Positions 12,232 through 24,201 of a stretch of 64,000 bases of DNA are shown here, one piece after another. This stretch comes from Paramecium tetraurelia. Its lineage: Eukaryota > Ciliophora > Oligohymenophorea > Peniculida > Parameciidae. The stretch spans positions 558,001-622,000 of the forward strand of contig NW_001799000.1 of assembly GCF_000165425.1 (NCBI RefSeq), written 5' to 3'. The position numbers and the translations under genes are program-made. A model generated the notes under the pieces. That model had not been told where the DNA came from. It searched no databases and saw only the letters and a list, made by a program, of their open reading frames with translations. Each line of letters opens with the position of its first letter. Within the stretch, counting starts at the first letter, position 1.

Positions 12232-13023
12232 TCAAATAATCATTTTTGTTCTTCGAAATATATGTTTTTTAGTAACTTCCTAAGCTTCCTAAACTTCCTC
12301 TTTAATTTCTGGTCTTTAGGTATATGAAAGTGGTTTAGAATTTTCTGATAATTAATCTTTGCTAACCTGCCCATTGTTTATATCAATCACAACTATAGAT
12401 TTACGAAATGAGACTGCTTTTTTATGATGGGGAGGTTACTGTAAAGTGTTTTGTTTGCTTGTGTAGTCAGGGATTGGTAGATGGTTTTGTTGTGGTTGTT
12501 CGATTTCTTTTGGGATTGTGTAGTTGGAGAGTTGGGTTGAAGATTCTTAGTTTGCAACAAGAGCCCCTAATTTTGCAAAAGAAGAGCTAAATCCTTTGGA
12601 ATCTAGTGGATTACCATATGAGTTGTAATTTTTATTTTTTGGTGTGGAATAGGTAGCAACTTTTTCTGAACGTTCTTCAATTTGAGGCAAGAACTACTGA
12701 GACTGACGATGTTCTTTTATATATAGTTTTTATTTTTTTAGTTTTCTGACTGTATTTTTTACATATAAGAAATTATCTTCTGCATCTTATTCAGTTTAGG
12801 TTTTTCTAAAAACAGGACTTACAGCCTGACTCTTAGGTAGAGATTATTTTATTATTTGATAATCAGTAATCTATCTTTTCTATGGGGAGATGAATGGAAG
12901 ATGAAAATCTGCTTCATTTAAAAAAAGAGAAGGCCTAATGGTTCGAGCACTTAAAAACTAAGTTGGAGCTGGTTGGAGAAGATGCTCTCCCATATTGATT
13001 TCAGAAGTGATTTTATGTAGCAT
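12232..13023 (-). CDS. Gln/Ser-rich orphan protein
   Basis: Single exon, 263 residues if started at 13023. An in-frame TGA lies upstream at 13060-13062. A second ATG at 12993 (MGEHLLQPAP) is also possible. No family is recognised. The sequence is polar: a short hydrophobic patch PSLFLNEADFHLPFIS, a basic helix VRKLKKQKLYIKEHRQ, then a long Ser/Asn/Gln/Pro-rich tail (KNKNYNSYGNPLDSKG) ending in charged residues (TKKHIFRRTKMII). The reverse strand here is also open for about 110 codons but reads as hydrophobic, Val/Leu/Trp/Cys-rich nonsense, so the minus strand is preferred. Probably a disordered structural protein. Confidence 0.55.
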
Positions 13024-13179
13024 TTGAAATTTCTGTATATAAAAATTAATATTTAATAGTCAAATTGAACATAGGTGATGGTTATGAAAGTTAGAAATCC
13101 AAATCATGGGCAATACAAGAATATTTAATATTGATTTATTATATTAATTTATAGATTTATTTATATAATCAAAAAAATA

Positions 13180-14493
13180 ATGTCTATTCCAATAATTGAA
13201 GATTCTGGAACAGGGTACATTTAGAATCTTTGTTAGATATTTGAAGATCGGCTTTGCAGGTGATAACTTTCCAGCTCATTCTTTCCCAGCTATGGTAGGA
13301 AGACCAACACTTAGAGCAGATGAACAATTGGATGATGCCAACTTAAAAGTACAATGAGATGATCATAGTTTTAGGATATAATGATAGGAGATGAAGCATA
13401 GCCATATAGAGGATTATTAGAGTTGACTCATCCCTTAGAAGAAGGAGTGGTGAAAAATTGGGATGATATGGAATTAATTTGGAATTATGGGTATAAGAAA
13501 GTAAGAAGACTATAAATATTATTATTAAGTTAGGCATTGATCCAACAGATTAAACAGTATTGATGACAGAAGCTGCAGGAAATCCAAAAAAAAATAGGGA
13601 GAAGATGGCAGAAATTAAGTTTGAGAAATTCGGATTTGCTTAATTAAACGTAGGAATCCAGGCTTTGCTTCCCCTATTTGCAGAGGGTTTGAGAACAGCC
13701 TTATTGCTTGATGCAGGAGATGGTGTCACACATTGTATGCCAGTATATGACGGATTCTGTTTGAATCAAGGAGCTTAGAGAATGAATATTGCAGGAAGAC
13801 ACGTTACAGATCAACTAGTCAAACTATTATTCCAAAGAGGATATGCCTTCAATTCTTCGGCTGATTTTGAATTAGTAAGAGAAATCAAAGAAGCTTTATG
13901 CTTTGTAAGTTCAGATATCAGAATGGATACTAAATTGGCATAAGAGACAACTTGTCACGAAAGTACATTCAGACTACCTGATGGAGGAAAAGTGAAGATT
14001 GGACAAGAAAGATATATGGCTCCAGAGATTTTGTTTTCTCCATGGTTGTTAGGCAAAGATGCACCTGGATGTGCAGATATTGTATTCAATGCCATTTAAG
14101 TAATGCTCTCTTTTTATATGATAAATAGAAATCCCCTATTGATTCAAGGAAGACATTCTATGAAAACATTCTCATAAGTGGAGGTACGACCATGTTCCCA
14201 GGATTCCCAACTAGATTATAGAATCAATTGAGATCAATCTTTGAAGAAACTGTATTGAAAGGCAACACTGCATATGCTGCTAGTTCTAAGATCAAAATTA
14301 AAGTCTTGGTACTTATTTAGATTACAATATCCTTCTTTAGGATCCTGCCAGAAGAAAATATAATGTGTTCATTGGTGCTTCTTTCTTGTCAAATGTAATG
14401 AAGGATAAGTCCAATTTCTGGATCTCCAAGAAAGACTGGTAAGAATTGGGACCAGAAAGAGCCATGATGAAAGTTATGGAATCTTTAATATGA
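13180..14493 (+). CDS. ARP2: actin-related protein 2 (ARP2)
   Basis: Introns 13215-13236, 13349-13374, 13501-13529, 14100-14128 and 14309-14340 give 391 residues, close to the usual ARP2 length. The actin ATPase core is intact: [15 protein letters not shown] (phosphate 1), [24 protein letters not shown] (phosphate 2) and [15 protein letters not shown]2-specific segments include [28 protein letters not shown] and the end IMKDK-type [18 protein letters not shown]2 with ARP3 forms the template for branched actin filaments in the Arp2/3 complex. The first intron splits the GTG/YLK motif exactly. Whether this species has the other complex subunits cannot be told from this window. Confidence 0.93.
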
Positions 14494-14541
14494 AATAAAT
14501 AATTGTATTGCAAAGTGATATTGACAAATAATTATTTCTTA

Positions 14542-15075
14542 ATGTATAAAAAGAATAGTTTGATAGATCTAACTCCAATCTCAATCACTAAATCAACACA
14601 TTTAGGAAAGAACAAACCATTCTGTCCCTCCTTGTTTTTAAATCAAATTGATAGTCAACCCAAAAAATTTGAAGATGACTACCGAGAAAAAGTCTTAGAG
14701 TTAGAATTACCAGATGAAATAGTACTCCCCAAAACAGTTCGGAGAAGATGTGCTATTGGGAATGGATTATCTCCTCAAAAAACAGACCAAATCCTTCCCA
14801 GTCTCTCCTTGCATGTAAGCATGCAAAAAAGGAACATGGATGATGTCCATCAACTTTACGAGATGTAAACGCAAAGGGAGAATGTTGAGATGGAGAACAT
14901 TAACAAAAAGATTAAATCCATCATCAATAGTAATAAAAAGTAGGTTTCTTTTTAAAACTCTCATGTTATTATTGATGAATTTGATAATTATTAAGTTGTC
15001 CAAGATTTACCCACCTAAAGACACTATGCTCCAAAGAGAAGAACACATCTCAAGTAATTGACAACTGAAGTCTGA
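14542..15075 (+). CDS. basic orphan protein following ARP2
   Basis: Single exon, 177 residues, starting 48 nt after the ARP2 stop. The ATG at 14542 gives MYKKNSLIDLTPISI. The frame is open a little further upstream, but only from a non-ATG codon. No family is recognised. The first half has a run LELELPDEIVLPKTVRRR; the second is a charged helical stretch (QTQRENVEMENINKKIK) that could be a short coiled coil, then a basic tail. Codon use matches its neighbours. It may be a disordered cytoskeletal protein; no motif supports a precise role. Confidence 0.55.
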
Positions 15076-15282
15076 TTATAGTCATAATTTGATTTTATGG
15101 AATATATTTAAATCTATCATCATTAATATTTTCTGTTTTCAAGAATATTTCCTATACTGAGATGCAATAAGATCTTGATAATTTTTGTATTTAAGTAAAA
15201 TTAATTTTTTCATCATTGACATTTTACAAATATATCTTGGGTAATAATTATTAACTCATTTTAATTAATAAATATTAATAAC

Positions 15283-16137
15283 ATGTTTTTTAAAGGAAAA
15301 AAAGAATTAAACGTAGATAACTTCAATCCTGGAGTGGGACTCTATGATATTATTACTAAATTAGATAAACCAGTGGCAATTATTCATACTGATAAATATG
15401 GGGCCCATAAAAAAAATGAATCACTTCCCCTAAGTGAATCATAACTATCCAATGATCGAAAAGTCGATTTAAATTATCCTCTGCATAGTTATGCAAGTGG
15501 AATCTAAAGAGTTAGATAAAATAAAATCTATTAAGAACTTAAGAAATAAGTTAAATTTGAATATAAACCCAATCAATTTAACCAAGAGTTCGATACCTAA
15601 GTACGTTCCACCATTAAGAAGGGAAAACTTGTTAAGCTACAAAGATTGTAACGAAACTCATAATCATCTTTAAACGATCAATCCCTTTTTTTAGGAACAT
15701 AGTCACCTGGCATCAAAAAAACTACAAGTTAACAATATCTGAAACATCCACCCAAATTGCAATCTTTAGAAAGTCTAGAACTCTTTCTGTTGAGAGACAA
15801 ATTATAAAAAGTCTAAGATGTTCCTGGTCCTGGTTCCTACGAATTGCCAAGTGTTTTCAAGTAAACAGAAATCAAGAATTAACCATTCGGAAAATAATAA
15901 GGAAGAACTAAATACATTGATTAAGAGGCTTCAGTTGGAGTTGGATAATATAATATACAAGACTAATCGGTAGTCAAAAGCGTAATAAGGTTTGACAAAT
16001 ATTCGAAGAGAATTAGCATTTTTGAAAACAAATTAAACTCTCCAACTTATTATGATAATAATTCAAATCTTATCAGCAATCAATCAAAACTTAATCTCGA
16101 ATTTCCTATAGCCTTTGGATCTACTTCAAAAAGATGA
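15283..16137 (+). CDS. STPGR (shippo/PG-rich) repeat protein, ciliary type
   Basis: Single exon, 284 residues. Degenerate sperm-tail PG-rich repeats are visible: FNPGVGLYDI near residue 15, DVPGPGSYELP near 180 and VGVGQYNIQD near 212, each with the P-G-x-G-x-Y core. The rest is Lys/Asn/Ser-rich with several Arg/Lys-Pro segments. STPGR proteins in animals and protists associate with axonemal or cortical microtubules, so a ciliary or cytoskeletal role is likely by family. No introns are needed and the stop is a clean TGA. A second STPGR-like gene lies at 34669-35520. Confidence 0.65.
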
Positions 16138-16382
16138 ATAATATTGTATATGTATTTCCATTTTATTGCTAATCTATATAAATACTTTAATAATAAGATA
16201 TTCCTAAAATATTCTGCTTAAAGATATTTTTTGAATTCTCTTCCTGTTATCATCGTTAATTAATGAAGTCAATAATAAATACGAGACATCATCAACTCAT
16301 TAATTAAAAATATCTTGAATTAATATACAATTACTTGATATAATTTTAAATCAATTAAGTAATTAAAAAATTCGGCAATTTT

Positions 16383-17228
16383 ATGAAAAAGGATTTGAAA
16401 GGAGAAAAATACAGAAACAAGGCTTTGGATTAGATAACAAATGTGAATCAACTAATTTTAGATTAGTTTCAAAAGATTCAGGTAGATTCAGACATTGAAT
16501 CTCAGGATATATAATTATTAGATGACTTTGAAAAAATGGGACATTAGGAACCTAATGAGGAGGGAACTGGAAGGATTTCTGTCAAATAAAACTTCAATAC
16601 TATTGGAATAATTAATTTGAGTCTTGAAAAATCACTAAAAATAAATGATATTAAATAATGGATCAATAAATATTTAGGATTGAGAACGACTACCCTCAAT
16701 TTAAATTTGGCATTGTATTATGAAAAAAAATCTTTTTACATTGAAGAGTTGAAACAAAATAAAAAGCACAAATTGTAAAAAAATAAATTGGAATATATTG
16801 ATGTATTCACCATTTTTGATGTATTAATAAATTTAAAGCCCAAACATATTTGTTCTCTAATAGCTATAGTTGATTAGAATATCTTTGATCCACTCTAACC
16901 TGATTCAAATATTTTAGGAAGAGCATGTGGTGATGGAGTTTGTGTAGTTTAATTTTAGGAGAATTTGAAAGTATTTTATGGTACTATCGTTCATGAATTG
17001 ATGCATACACTTGGATTCGATCATTGTTATTTATGGAATTGCTTAATGAATGAAGATGTTGATTCAAGCAGTTTACACTTATGTGTTAATGATTTGGAAA
17101 AGCTCTCCATGATCAAGAAGTACGACAAAGTTAAGCGGTATAAGTCTTTGCTAAGTTTCTATAAGAAGGTTGGGTTTTAGGAGGAGTGTAAATGGATTGA
17201 GAAAATGATAGAGATTTTTGAATAATGA
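16383..17228 (+). CDS. archaemetzincin-type metalloprotease (AMZ family)
   Basis: Single exon, 281 residues. The catalytic signature is HELMHTLGFDHC, starting near residue 204: HExxHxxGxxH provides the zinc ligands and catalytic Glu, and HC begins the family's second, Cys-based zinc site. It is followed by CLMNED and then CVNDLEKL, which aligns with the family ending C-x-x-C-x-x-K-L. In that last motif the second Cys is Asp here, so one structural-zinc ligand seems lost. The N-terminal 180 residues include strands typical of the fold (CSLIAIVDQNIFDP). No signal peptide is seen, so a cytosolic peptidase is expected. Substrates are unknown. Confidence 0.85.
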
Positions 17229-17494
17229 AACTTAATAAATAATTATTATTAAATTTATACGGCTAAATAATCCGCAAAGATTACAGTTTGTTAAAAACAT
17301 CTTAAATTATTATTTAAATATCTTGATTTATTTTTTCAAATTATTATTTGAGAAGATTTGGTTTAAAATTATGTAAGGTTAGTTTGAAAATCTGAAGGTA
17401 TCCAATTAATGCAATTTTGTTATAATAAATTTGTATATGGGAATAGAGAAATAATATTTGCTAAAAAACAAAATTATAGAAAATTAACACCCTT

Positions 17495-18144
17495 ATGTCA
17501 AATAAAACACAACTATCAACTTAAGCATAGGCAACTGGCGACGATGTGCCATTAGCCTCTTTAATTCAATAAATAAGATAAGATAATTTAGATTAAGAGG
17601 ATGTTCCTCAAAAGACTAGATTACCTGTTTCCTAGATAAACAAAAATTTGAATTTAGCATAGGAAGAAAATAATAATTTTCGATACCATCCTCAATAACC
17701 GCTTTCTTAGCTTTAAATAGTTTAGCAGAGATAGGAGCAATATGAGATGATTCAATAAAAGAAGTAATTAGACTAACCTAATGAGGTCGATGATGAAAAT
17801 AAATCATTTGGGAATTAAGAATTCAAAAAAGAAGATCGACGTATTGCTATTTAATAGTACTAAGTAATTTTACTAGCACCATCTTAACCATACAGCAGAG
17901 AACCTCAAGTGTTAAAATGCGAGAGATGCCAGAATGTAATGATTACAAAAGTGGAATCAAAACCAGGATGGGGCAGCTGTTTTTGTTGCTGCTTAATGTT
18001 TTTAACTCCTTTTTTCTTTTTGTTTTTTTTACCTTTTTGTATGAGAGTATTATGTATATGTTATGTAAGTAATGCAAAGATGCACATCATTATTGTTAAT
18101 CCTGTTCAAATAAACTCGGTACATATTATTTTATTTGTGAATGA
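17495..18144 (+). CDS. LITAF-domain membrane-associated protein
   Basis: One intron (18047-18069), 208 residues. The first 130 residues are polar and Gln-rich. The C-terminal LITAF domain begins LKCERCQNVMITKV (first CxxC), runs through W-GSCFCCCLMFLTPFFF (Cys-rich amphipathic membrane-inserting helix, PF-x-PFCMR) and, only after splicing, ends CKDAHHYC then CSNKLGTYYF, supplying the second zinc knuckle. LITAF proteins are monotopic membrane proteins of late endosomes and lysosomes. An upstream proline patch (APSQPYSREP) is also typical. Without the intron the second half of the zinc site is lost, which confirms the splice. Confidence 0.85.
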
Positions 18145-18246
18145 AAAATATAGTATATTATCTAATCTTTGAAATTTTCAAAATAATATAATAGATGTAA
18201 TATTTTAAGTTTAAATTGTAAAATTAAATAAAAAGTTTATTCATTC

Positions 18247-21200
18247 TCAAGCTTCCTATTAAACTAAATGGATTGTTATAGGATTGCTATCTCTTATTTA
18301 ACATTTAACGATATCGATTTAAGGATGAAACACATCTTTGATTCTGAAAATATTGAGATTCTATGTCTCTTCATCCAAAACATAAATGGAATCTTTATAA
18401 ACAGCCATGGACAAATCATCCTGCAAAGTTCTTTCATAATCTCTAGGTGCTTTTTCAGCATAGGCTTCTAGATTCTCCTTCTCATTTTTCTTTTTGCCGA
18501 TAGGATTCTTAATTTTAAACTTCAAAGTAACACCAGCTTTGACAAGTTCGAAAACCTCGACAAAGAAGTCTTCTTCAGTTTTGTAATAGGAAACAAATAA
18601 TTTTGGACTTACCATGTCAACAATAGGCTTTGTAAATCGTGAGTTTACAAATGGGGATTTAAATGACAAATCAACGTTGAATTCCCAATTATCTTTCAAT
18701 ATGTCATAAGTAAAATAAATAAGTTTATCTGAAGTCAAATCAATCTCGCTAGAAACACCACCAAATAAGTAGATCATACTTTTGTCCTCATCATGAAGGG
18801 CTGTTCCACCGTAGATATTGATAGGTAGGTTTTTCAAAGGTTTCCTATAAAGAATGATTAGAATGATAATATTACCACTATTTGGTTTTAATAGTATAGA
18901 CAAAGACCTTATCTGTAATCTATTTATTAAGGTTATCTCCAAGTTCGTAGCCTCCAATCACATATATCTTTCCCTCAGCATACAATAGGGACGGACTCAA
19001 GATGGGAGCTGGGATGTCTGGCAATCTCTTCAAAGTAACAGTCTGTGTATCCTTGTGTTTATTATATGCACACTCATAAAGATGCTAAGTCTTCATATCC
19101 TCTTTAAGGGCTCCTGAAATGTAGATAACATCCACAAAGTTAAAAGTAAACATGCAGTGTTTGGAGATCTTGAAATTAGTTTAGTTTGGTTTTAAGATAC
19201 AGACTTTCATAAATCTTGGATCCTTCATATTTTCTAAAGGAGTAATGATAATATAGTTTTAACCATAGCCAACCCATAGAATAGCCTAGGCCTTACTTTG
19301 CATTTCATTGAAATCAATATTCTATGCTGTCAATTATTTGCTCAAATTCATGGCCGAATTCAAAATGTTGATATAGGGTGTTTTCTTAGGTAGTTTGTAG
19401 GTTGACTTTAAGAATTCCCCTAGGCCGTCATAGGCTGTTATTAAAGGATGGGAGAAGTCCATAATATCAATGTCTTACACTCTCTAAAGAGTTGCTAGAC
19501 AATACAAAACCTTCACTGCATCATCAATATCAGTAGAGAAGTTCTTCCTATTAGCTACATACCAACCTGACATTTTAATAATTCCAGTTTTAGTAAAGCA
19601 TAAACTATTAGTTGATAAATTTCCATGTTCCATATGATTATCTTTCAATTCTTTTAAAGCCTTAAAGATAATTTTTACAATCAATGCTAATTCTTTTGAT
19701 TCAAAAGTGTTTTTATAAAGTTTTCTATTTTCAACCTCAGAATCCAAGGTAGTTGAAATTTCCTCATTAACATAATACATAAGAAAGGAATTTTCTATGA
19801 TAAAATAGATCATTACTTTCTTCTGAACTTGCAAAATATTCAATAGGAGTCAATAGAATTTCTGATTGTATCTTCTTGTTAAATGCTTGGAACAACAACG
19901 AAATTTCAACCAAAGACTCAACTCTGATCTGGTGTAAATAAACCTTTTGTTTTTCTTCCATATGCTCTGCACTTAAATACGCTTCATTCTAATCTGCATA
20001 TAAGTCTTTAATCACACCATATTATCTGACATGCTATTGATTATAATTATACAATCATACCTTTGAATATCTTCTAAACACACTCTCATCCACCTATTTT
20101 TGTTATGCTTTAACTACAAAACTTAGAGTTTTAGGAATGAAGAGCAGTAAATCTTAATTCGTGTGTAAGGAATAGCAATTTAATAATTCAATGCATGCTT
20201 AATTTGGGAGGATGTTATATACACAATGAACTGTCTCTATCTCCTTTCTGGCTAAACAATGCAAATATCCATTCTAGAATAAATAGTTGTGTCCTCCAGC
20301 ATCCAAGCACTTCAATTCAAAAGGTTGATTTCTGGTTTCATAAGCATTCTGATGCAAGATTGGATTCTATTTGTTGTTCTCTTTGTAATTCTGTAATTAT
20401 GTAAGAGAAGCCAACGAATAAAAACATCTGAAATTAAAATCCAAAATAAAAATGTTTTTAGATGCCTACATTAAAAATACTCCATGTTGAACTTCTATGC
20501 AAAATACGATATGTTTAATTTTAAAGTTCAGTAAACAAAATTGCTTGAATATTTCATCCGTGCTACAAGCAAATCTCAATAAGCCTTCCTTGAAATTTCC
20601 TTTCCTTTTTGAAATATCATAATAACAATATCTGATTCCATTTTAGAATACATTATTGTAATCAGGTATGCAATAAATATAATTGTTGTGTGGATCAAAG
20701 AAATGAAAAGAACTCCTATGCCATTGAAAATTCTTGGGTCCCTAATAGATCTTGATAACCTTTTTGCTTATGTATTCATCATCTCCATAATTATAAACAT
20801 CTTCCTCATTGTCGTTTTTTACTAATTCTAAATTAAATGCCACTTCAAATGAATTAAAATAAACCTCTTGAGTCGCCTCATCAGCCTATTACTATTAATT
20901 CATGACCATGATTTTTGATAATAATTTAGGCTCTTAATCTAATACATTCTACTATTGTTATTACTACTTATTGCCCTTTTTCACTTCTTTTTTATCCTCG
21001 ATTACTTCTAGTGGTTATTCTTAATTCGCATCATCCTCCATAGAGAAATTAATCACCAACAATTAGGGGTCTTCAAACTTAACATTCTTGATATTTCTAA
21101 ATAATTCAACTTCTCGCTTCTGACTGATGCTACCTCTGTCATGTGATTCATCATATACTTTTAATAAGAATGTAGAGGTATTATGACTAAAGAAAAAAAA

Positions 21201-22515
21201 CTTATCTTCATTTGGATGATAAACTACATCTGATTCTATTCTGAAGGGCTGCTTCTTTCTATACACCTTCAAAAAATGAAATTTATTGGTTTCATAATTA
21301 TACAGATGAATTTGATTAGCTTTAGTGAAGTATAACCAAGGAGATGCATCAGGCAATGTTTTTTCTTTATGATATTATAAATAGGCTCCAAGTGAGTCAT
21401 TTTTGAAATATGTTTGCATCCCTTTTTGGCGAACACTTTTAATGGCATGATTAATATCACTCATTTTAGGCATGTCAAATTTATCAAAGGCACTCATTTG
21501 TTCAATCAATTGCATAATCATTTAAGGCACATCATTTTCAAATTGAGATGCAACTGACTACTTATAGTTGTCAATTAATCTAAACTGATTAAGAATATAT
21601 ATTTACTCTTCCCAGTCACCTTAATTCAATCTAAGATCAATTAGCGAATCAAATGTGTAAATTTTATGATCAACCAAAAATAGAAATAACAATGAAAAAA
21701 TCACGCAATCATAGATATAGTAATCACTCTCTTATTAAACGAAGTGTTTGATGATTTTCTAGAATAATTGAGTTTATTACTTGTTCTTTATGGTTAGTTT
21801 AAATTGATGGGTTACTTAGAAAAAACTTCTTACCGTCCTTAGTTAAGATGCTTTCGGGTCTCAGAAAACGATACGCAAATTTCTCTTTGTGTAGTTAATT
21901 TAATGCATCGCTCACTTGTTCTAAAATAAGTAAACTTTGCATTAGAGTTTCTAATTTCAAATGTTCCAGAGAATCACTCAACGTATTGTATTTTGGTATC
22001 ATTCTATCGATTGCATAGAGTTATTTCTCTGGTCGCAATTACACATTGGTTTATTCAAATTAACTGATTGTTAATGAAGTAAACCTTAACAAACCTTCAG
22101 CGCTGACTTTGTTCATGTTATACAAATATGATATGTTGTTAGAGGCATTATCAAAGTTATCAAAAAGAGAACGTTTAAATATTAATTATGTTCCGGAACC
22201 CTATAATATTTACATTTAAGTTACATCCAACACTTCTGCTGTAATTGATGAACCTGTTGTCTTTAGAATTCTCGCTACTTTGTAACCTTTTGGCTTAAGT
22301 ATATTGGTGCAGTGTTTCATTGGATCATCCCAAGTAACCAGATCTTCATCTTAAATTTCCAATCTATGAATTTGATTAATCTCCTATGTTTTCTTATTTA
22401 ATTGTTGCTAGAACACCGACTATGATGAGATTGTCTGGCCAGATCTCAATCCCAGGTGCGCCTTCTTGGTTTTTGGAATGACTCTTTTATTAGTGGTTCC
22501 ACAGATAGAACCCAT
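18247..22515 (-). CDS. double pseudokinase with beta-propeller/kelch-like blocks
   Basis: Introns 21759-21780, 20034-20060, 19795-19816 and 18845-18875 give 1388 residues in one frame. It starts MGSICG (possible myristoyl/palmitoyl anchor). Block 1 (about 60-330) is kinase-like: LEQVSDALNQLHKEKF, then RFLRPESIL where HRDxKPEN is expected and FFLSNPS where DFG is expected. A propeller-like region follows (about 370-740: YFTKANQIHLYNY, FFDPHNNYIYCIPDY). Block 2 (about 800-1000) is again kinase-like: FKALKELKDNHMEHGNLS with HGN for HRD and MSGW for DFG. Kelch-type repeats close the protein (KIYVIGGYELGD, MIYLFGGVSSE). No catalytic residues are evident, so a scaffold or receptor role is inferred. 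Two fused genes were considered, but the frame runs through the junction. Confidence 0.75.
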
Positions 22516-22690
22516 ATGAGAATTTAATTATAATTATTATTCTTAATATTCAAAGCCATTTACATATACAGAATCTATCAGAAATGCCTCTAACAATAAC
22601 TGAAACTCTCTCTACTTCATTTTAAGTAATCCTCAATGGAAATGTAGGAATTAAGAATATTGAATTTTATAATCCTATGTATTATTTTAA

Positions 22691-23984
22691 TCATCCGTAA
22701 TACGGTTAATTGGGATTCTGATATCCTTGCGGATTCTGATTCTAGGCTGGAACCAAAACTCCACCAGTGGCAGGTTGATATTTATAAGAGTCATCAAATT
22801 GCACAGATAAAGGCTAAATTAAATAGCAATTTATAATTTTACATTCATAACCTGCGGATTCCATCCAGAAGGAGCCACTACTGGTTATTCGTAACTTGCA
22901 ATTGGCTTAGCAACTATTCTTATTGGCAATTCTATGCCTGGATCCTAAGAACAACATAAGCATATTCCGTCCATTTCTCCAGTGGCAGAGAGTTAGTAAT
23001 TGTTCTGCACAATCTTTCCATTAGTTGTAGGATCCAAGGGTTTGTGTCTTCCAGCATCAACTAATGGCAAGTTCATATCCTTTTTATGTTCATTTAATGC
23101 AGATTAACCAGATTCAATTCCTTGAATTGAAGAACTGGCACAAACTCTATAAAGCACTCTAGCGTGGCCTTATTTGCTAATAACTCTTAATTTGCTTGTC
23201 ACACTGCCTTTAATAATTGGTATGCCAACTTTTGATTGAGTATTATCAATTTCTACTTGCAACTTGGCAACTTCCCCCGGTTGATATGCTGATTTATCAA
23301 ACTGAAATTTAAACGAAATTGTCTAGGTGAATACTTAAATTTAAACATACTCCCAATGGAATGCAACAACATGCTGTCGGTTGCAAAACCTATGATCCCT
23401 CGTTTTAGTTGACTTACTCCTTTATAGGCTCTCTGACTAGAAATTCTTATTTATATTTAATCTTGTCTAAGGTCTTATTTGGTGAATCTATTTCAGCCTT
23501 AACACTGTATTTTATTTTGCATTCTAAGTCTTTCTCTGAATATTCAAAAGAACCTGGTAAGCTATCTTTCAATTTGAAATTAAAAGGAAATGTGTATTAT
23601 CCTTAAGGTATCATTCTGTTTATGATTTCAATAGATACCCTTGTTAAAATATGTAGACTGGAATTTTATGTTTGTAAAATTCATTGTCATTATCATAATG
23701 CTCTGTAACCTATTTTGATTATCTTTATGGAGGATTAGTTCCTGGGATATCCTCATATACAGTTCTGGTTTCTGACCATTTTGCTTTTTCAGCTCCTTTC
23801 ACTTTCAAATAAATGGTCGAACTTGGAAATGCTCCGCCTCCCACATTCAAGTAAATATTGCCTAAATTTATGCTTTAATTTTACCTTGTACTTCTTCACC
23901 TGCAAAATAAAATGGCTTATCCGTACGAATGTACAAGCCATTTTGTTTTGAATGATCAAACCCATTTGCATTTTGGTTTCCCAT
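22691..23984 (-). CDS. arrestin-domain protein
   Basis: Introns 23862-23884, 23616-23638, 23323-23350 and 22814-22842; 396 residues. The N-terminal arrestin fold shows GLYIRTDKPFYFAGEEVQG, YLKVKGAEKAKW and IPQGQYTFPFNFKL, then DSLPGSFEY, the standard hinge of this family. The C-terminal arrestin fold begins TACCCIPLGTISFKFQF with SAYQPGEVAKLQVEIDN. The tail is Pro/Gln/Asn/Tyr-rich (NPQGYQNPNQPYYG), likely disordered. Arrestin-domain proteins of this type are adaptors for receptor trafficking and ubiquitination. In ciliates specific partners are unknown. The gene is 175 nt upstream of the pseudokinase gene on the same strand. Confidence 0.88.
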
Positions 23985-24201
23985 AAGTAAATTTAATTTA
24001 TGATATAGAAATTAATAAGATCTAGTTAAGTATGATAAATTTTATTCCTATTTTATATATCAAGGATCAAATTATAATTGTATTTAATAAATCTTCATGA
24101 ATAGACAAACCTCAATCTAAATTCATAAGGATGATAGACAAATTTATCGTGGAATCTAAAATTGGATGTCATAACTGTAAAATAAAATAATATTATAATA
24201 A

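Noticed and set aside
12408-12749. Plus-strand open frame of about 113 codons (MRLLFYDGEV...)
   Set aside because: It is the antisense of the minus-strand Gln/Ser-rich gene. Its composition (Val, Leu, Trp, Cys) is unlike genes here and it has no motif.
12920-13000. Possible tRNA or small RNA (contains GGTTCGAGCAC, T-loop-like)
   Set aside because: No cloverleaf can be drawn around it, and the minus strand reads as the start of a protein (QFLSARTIRPSL).
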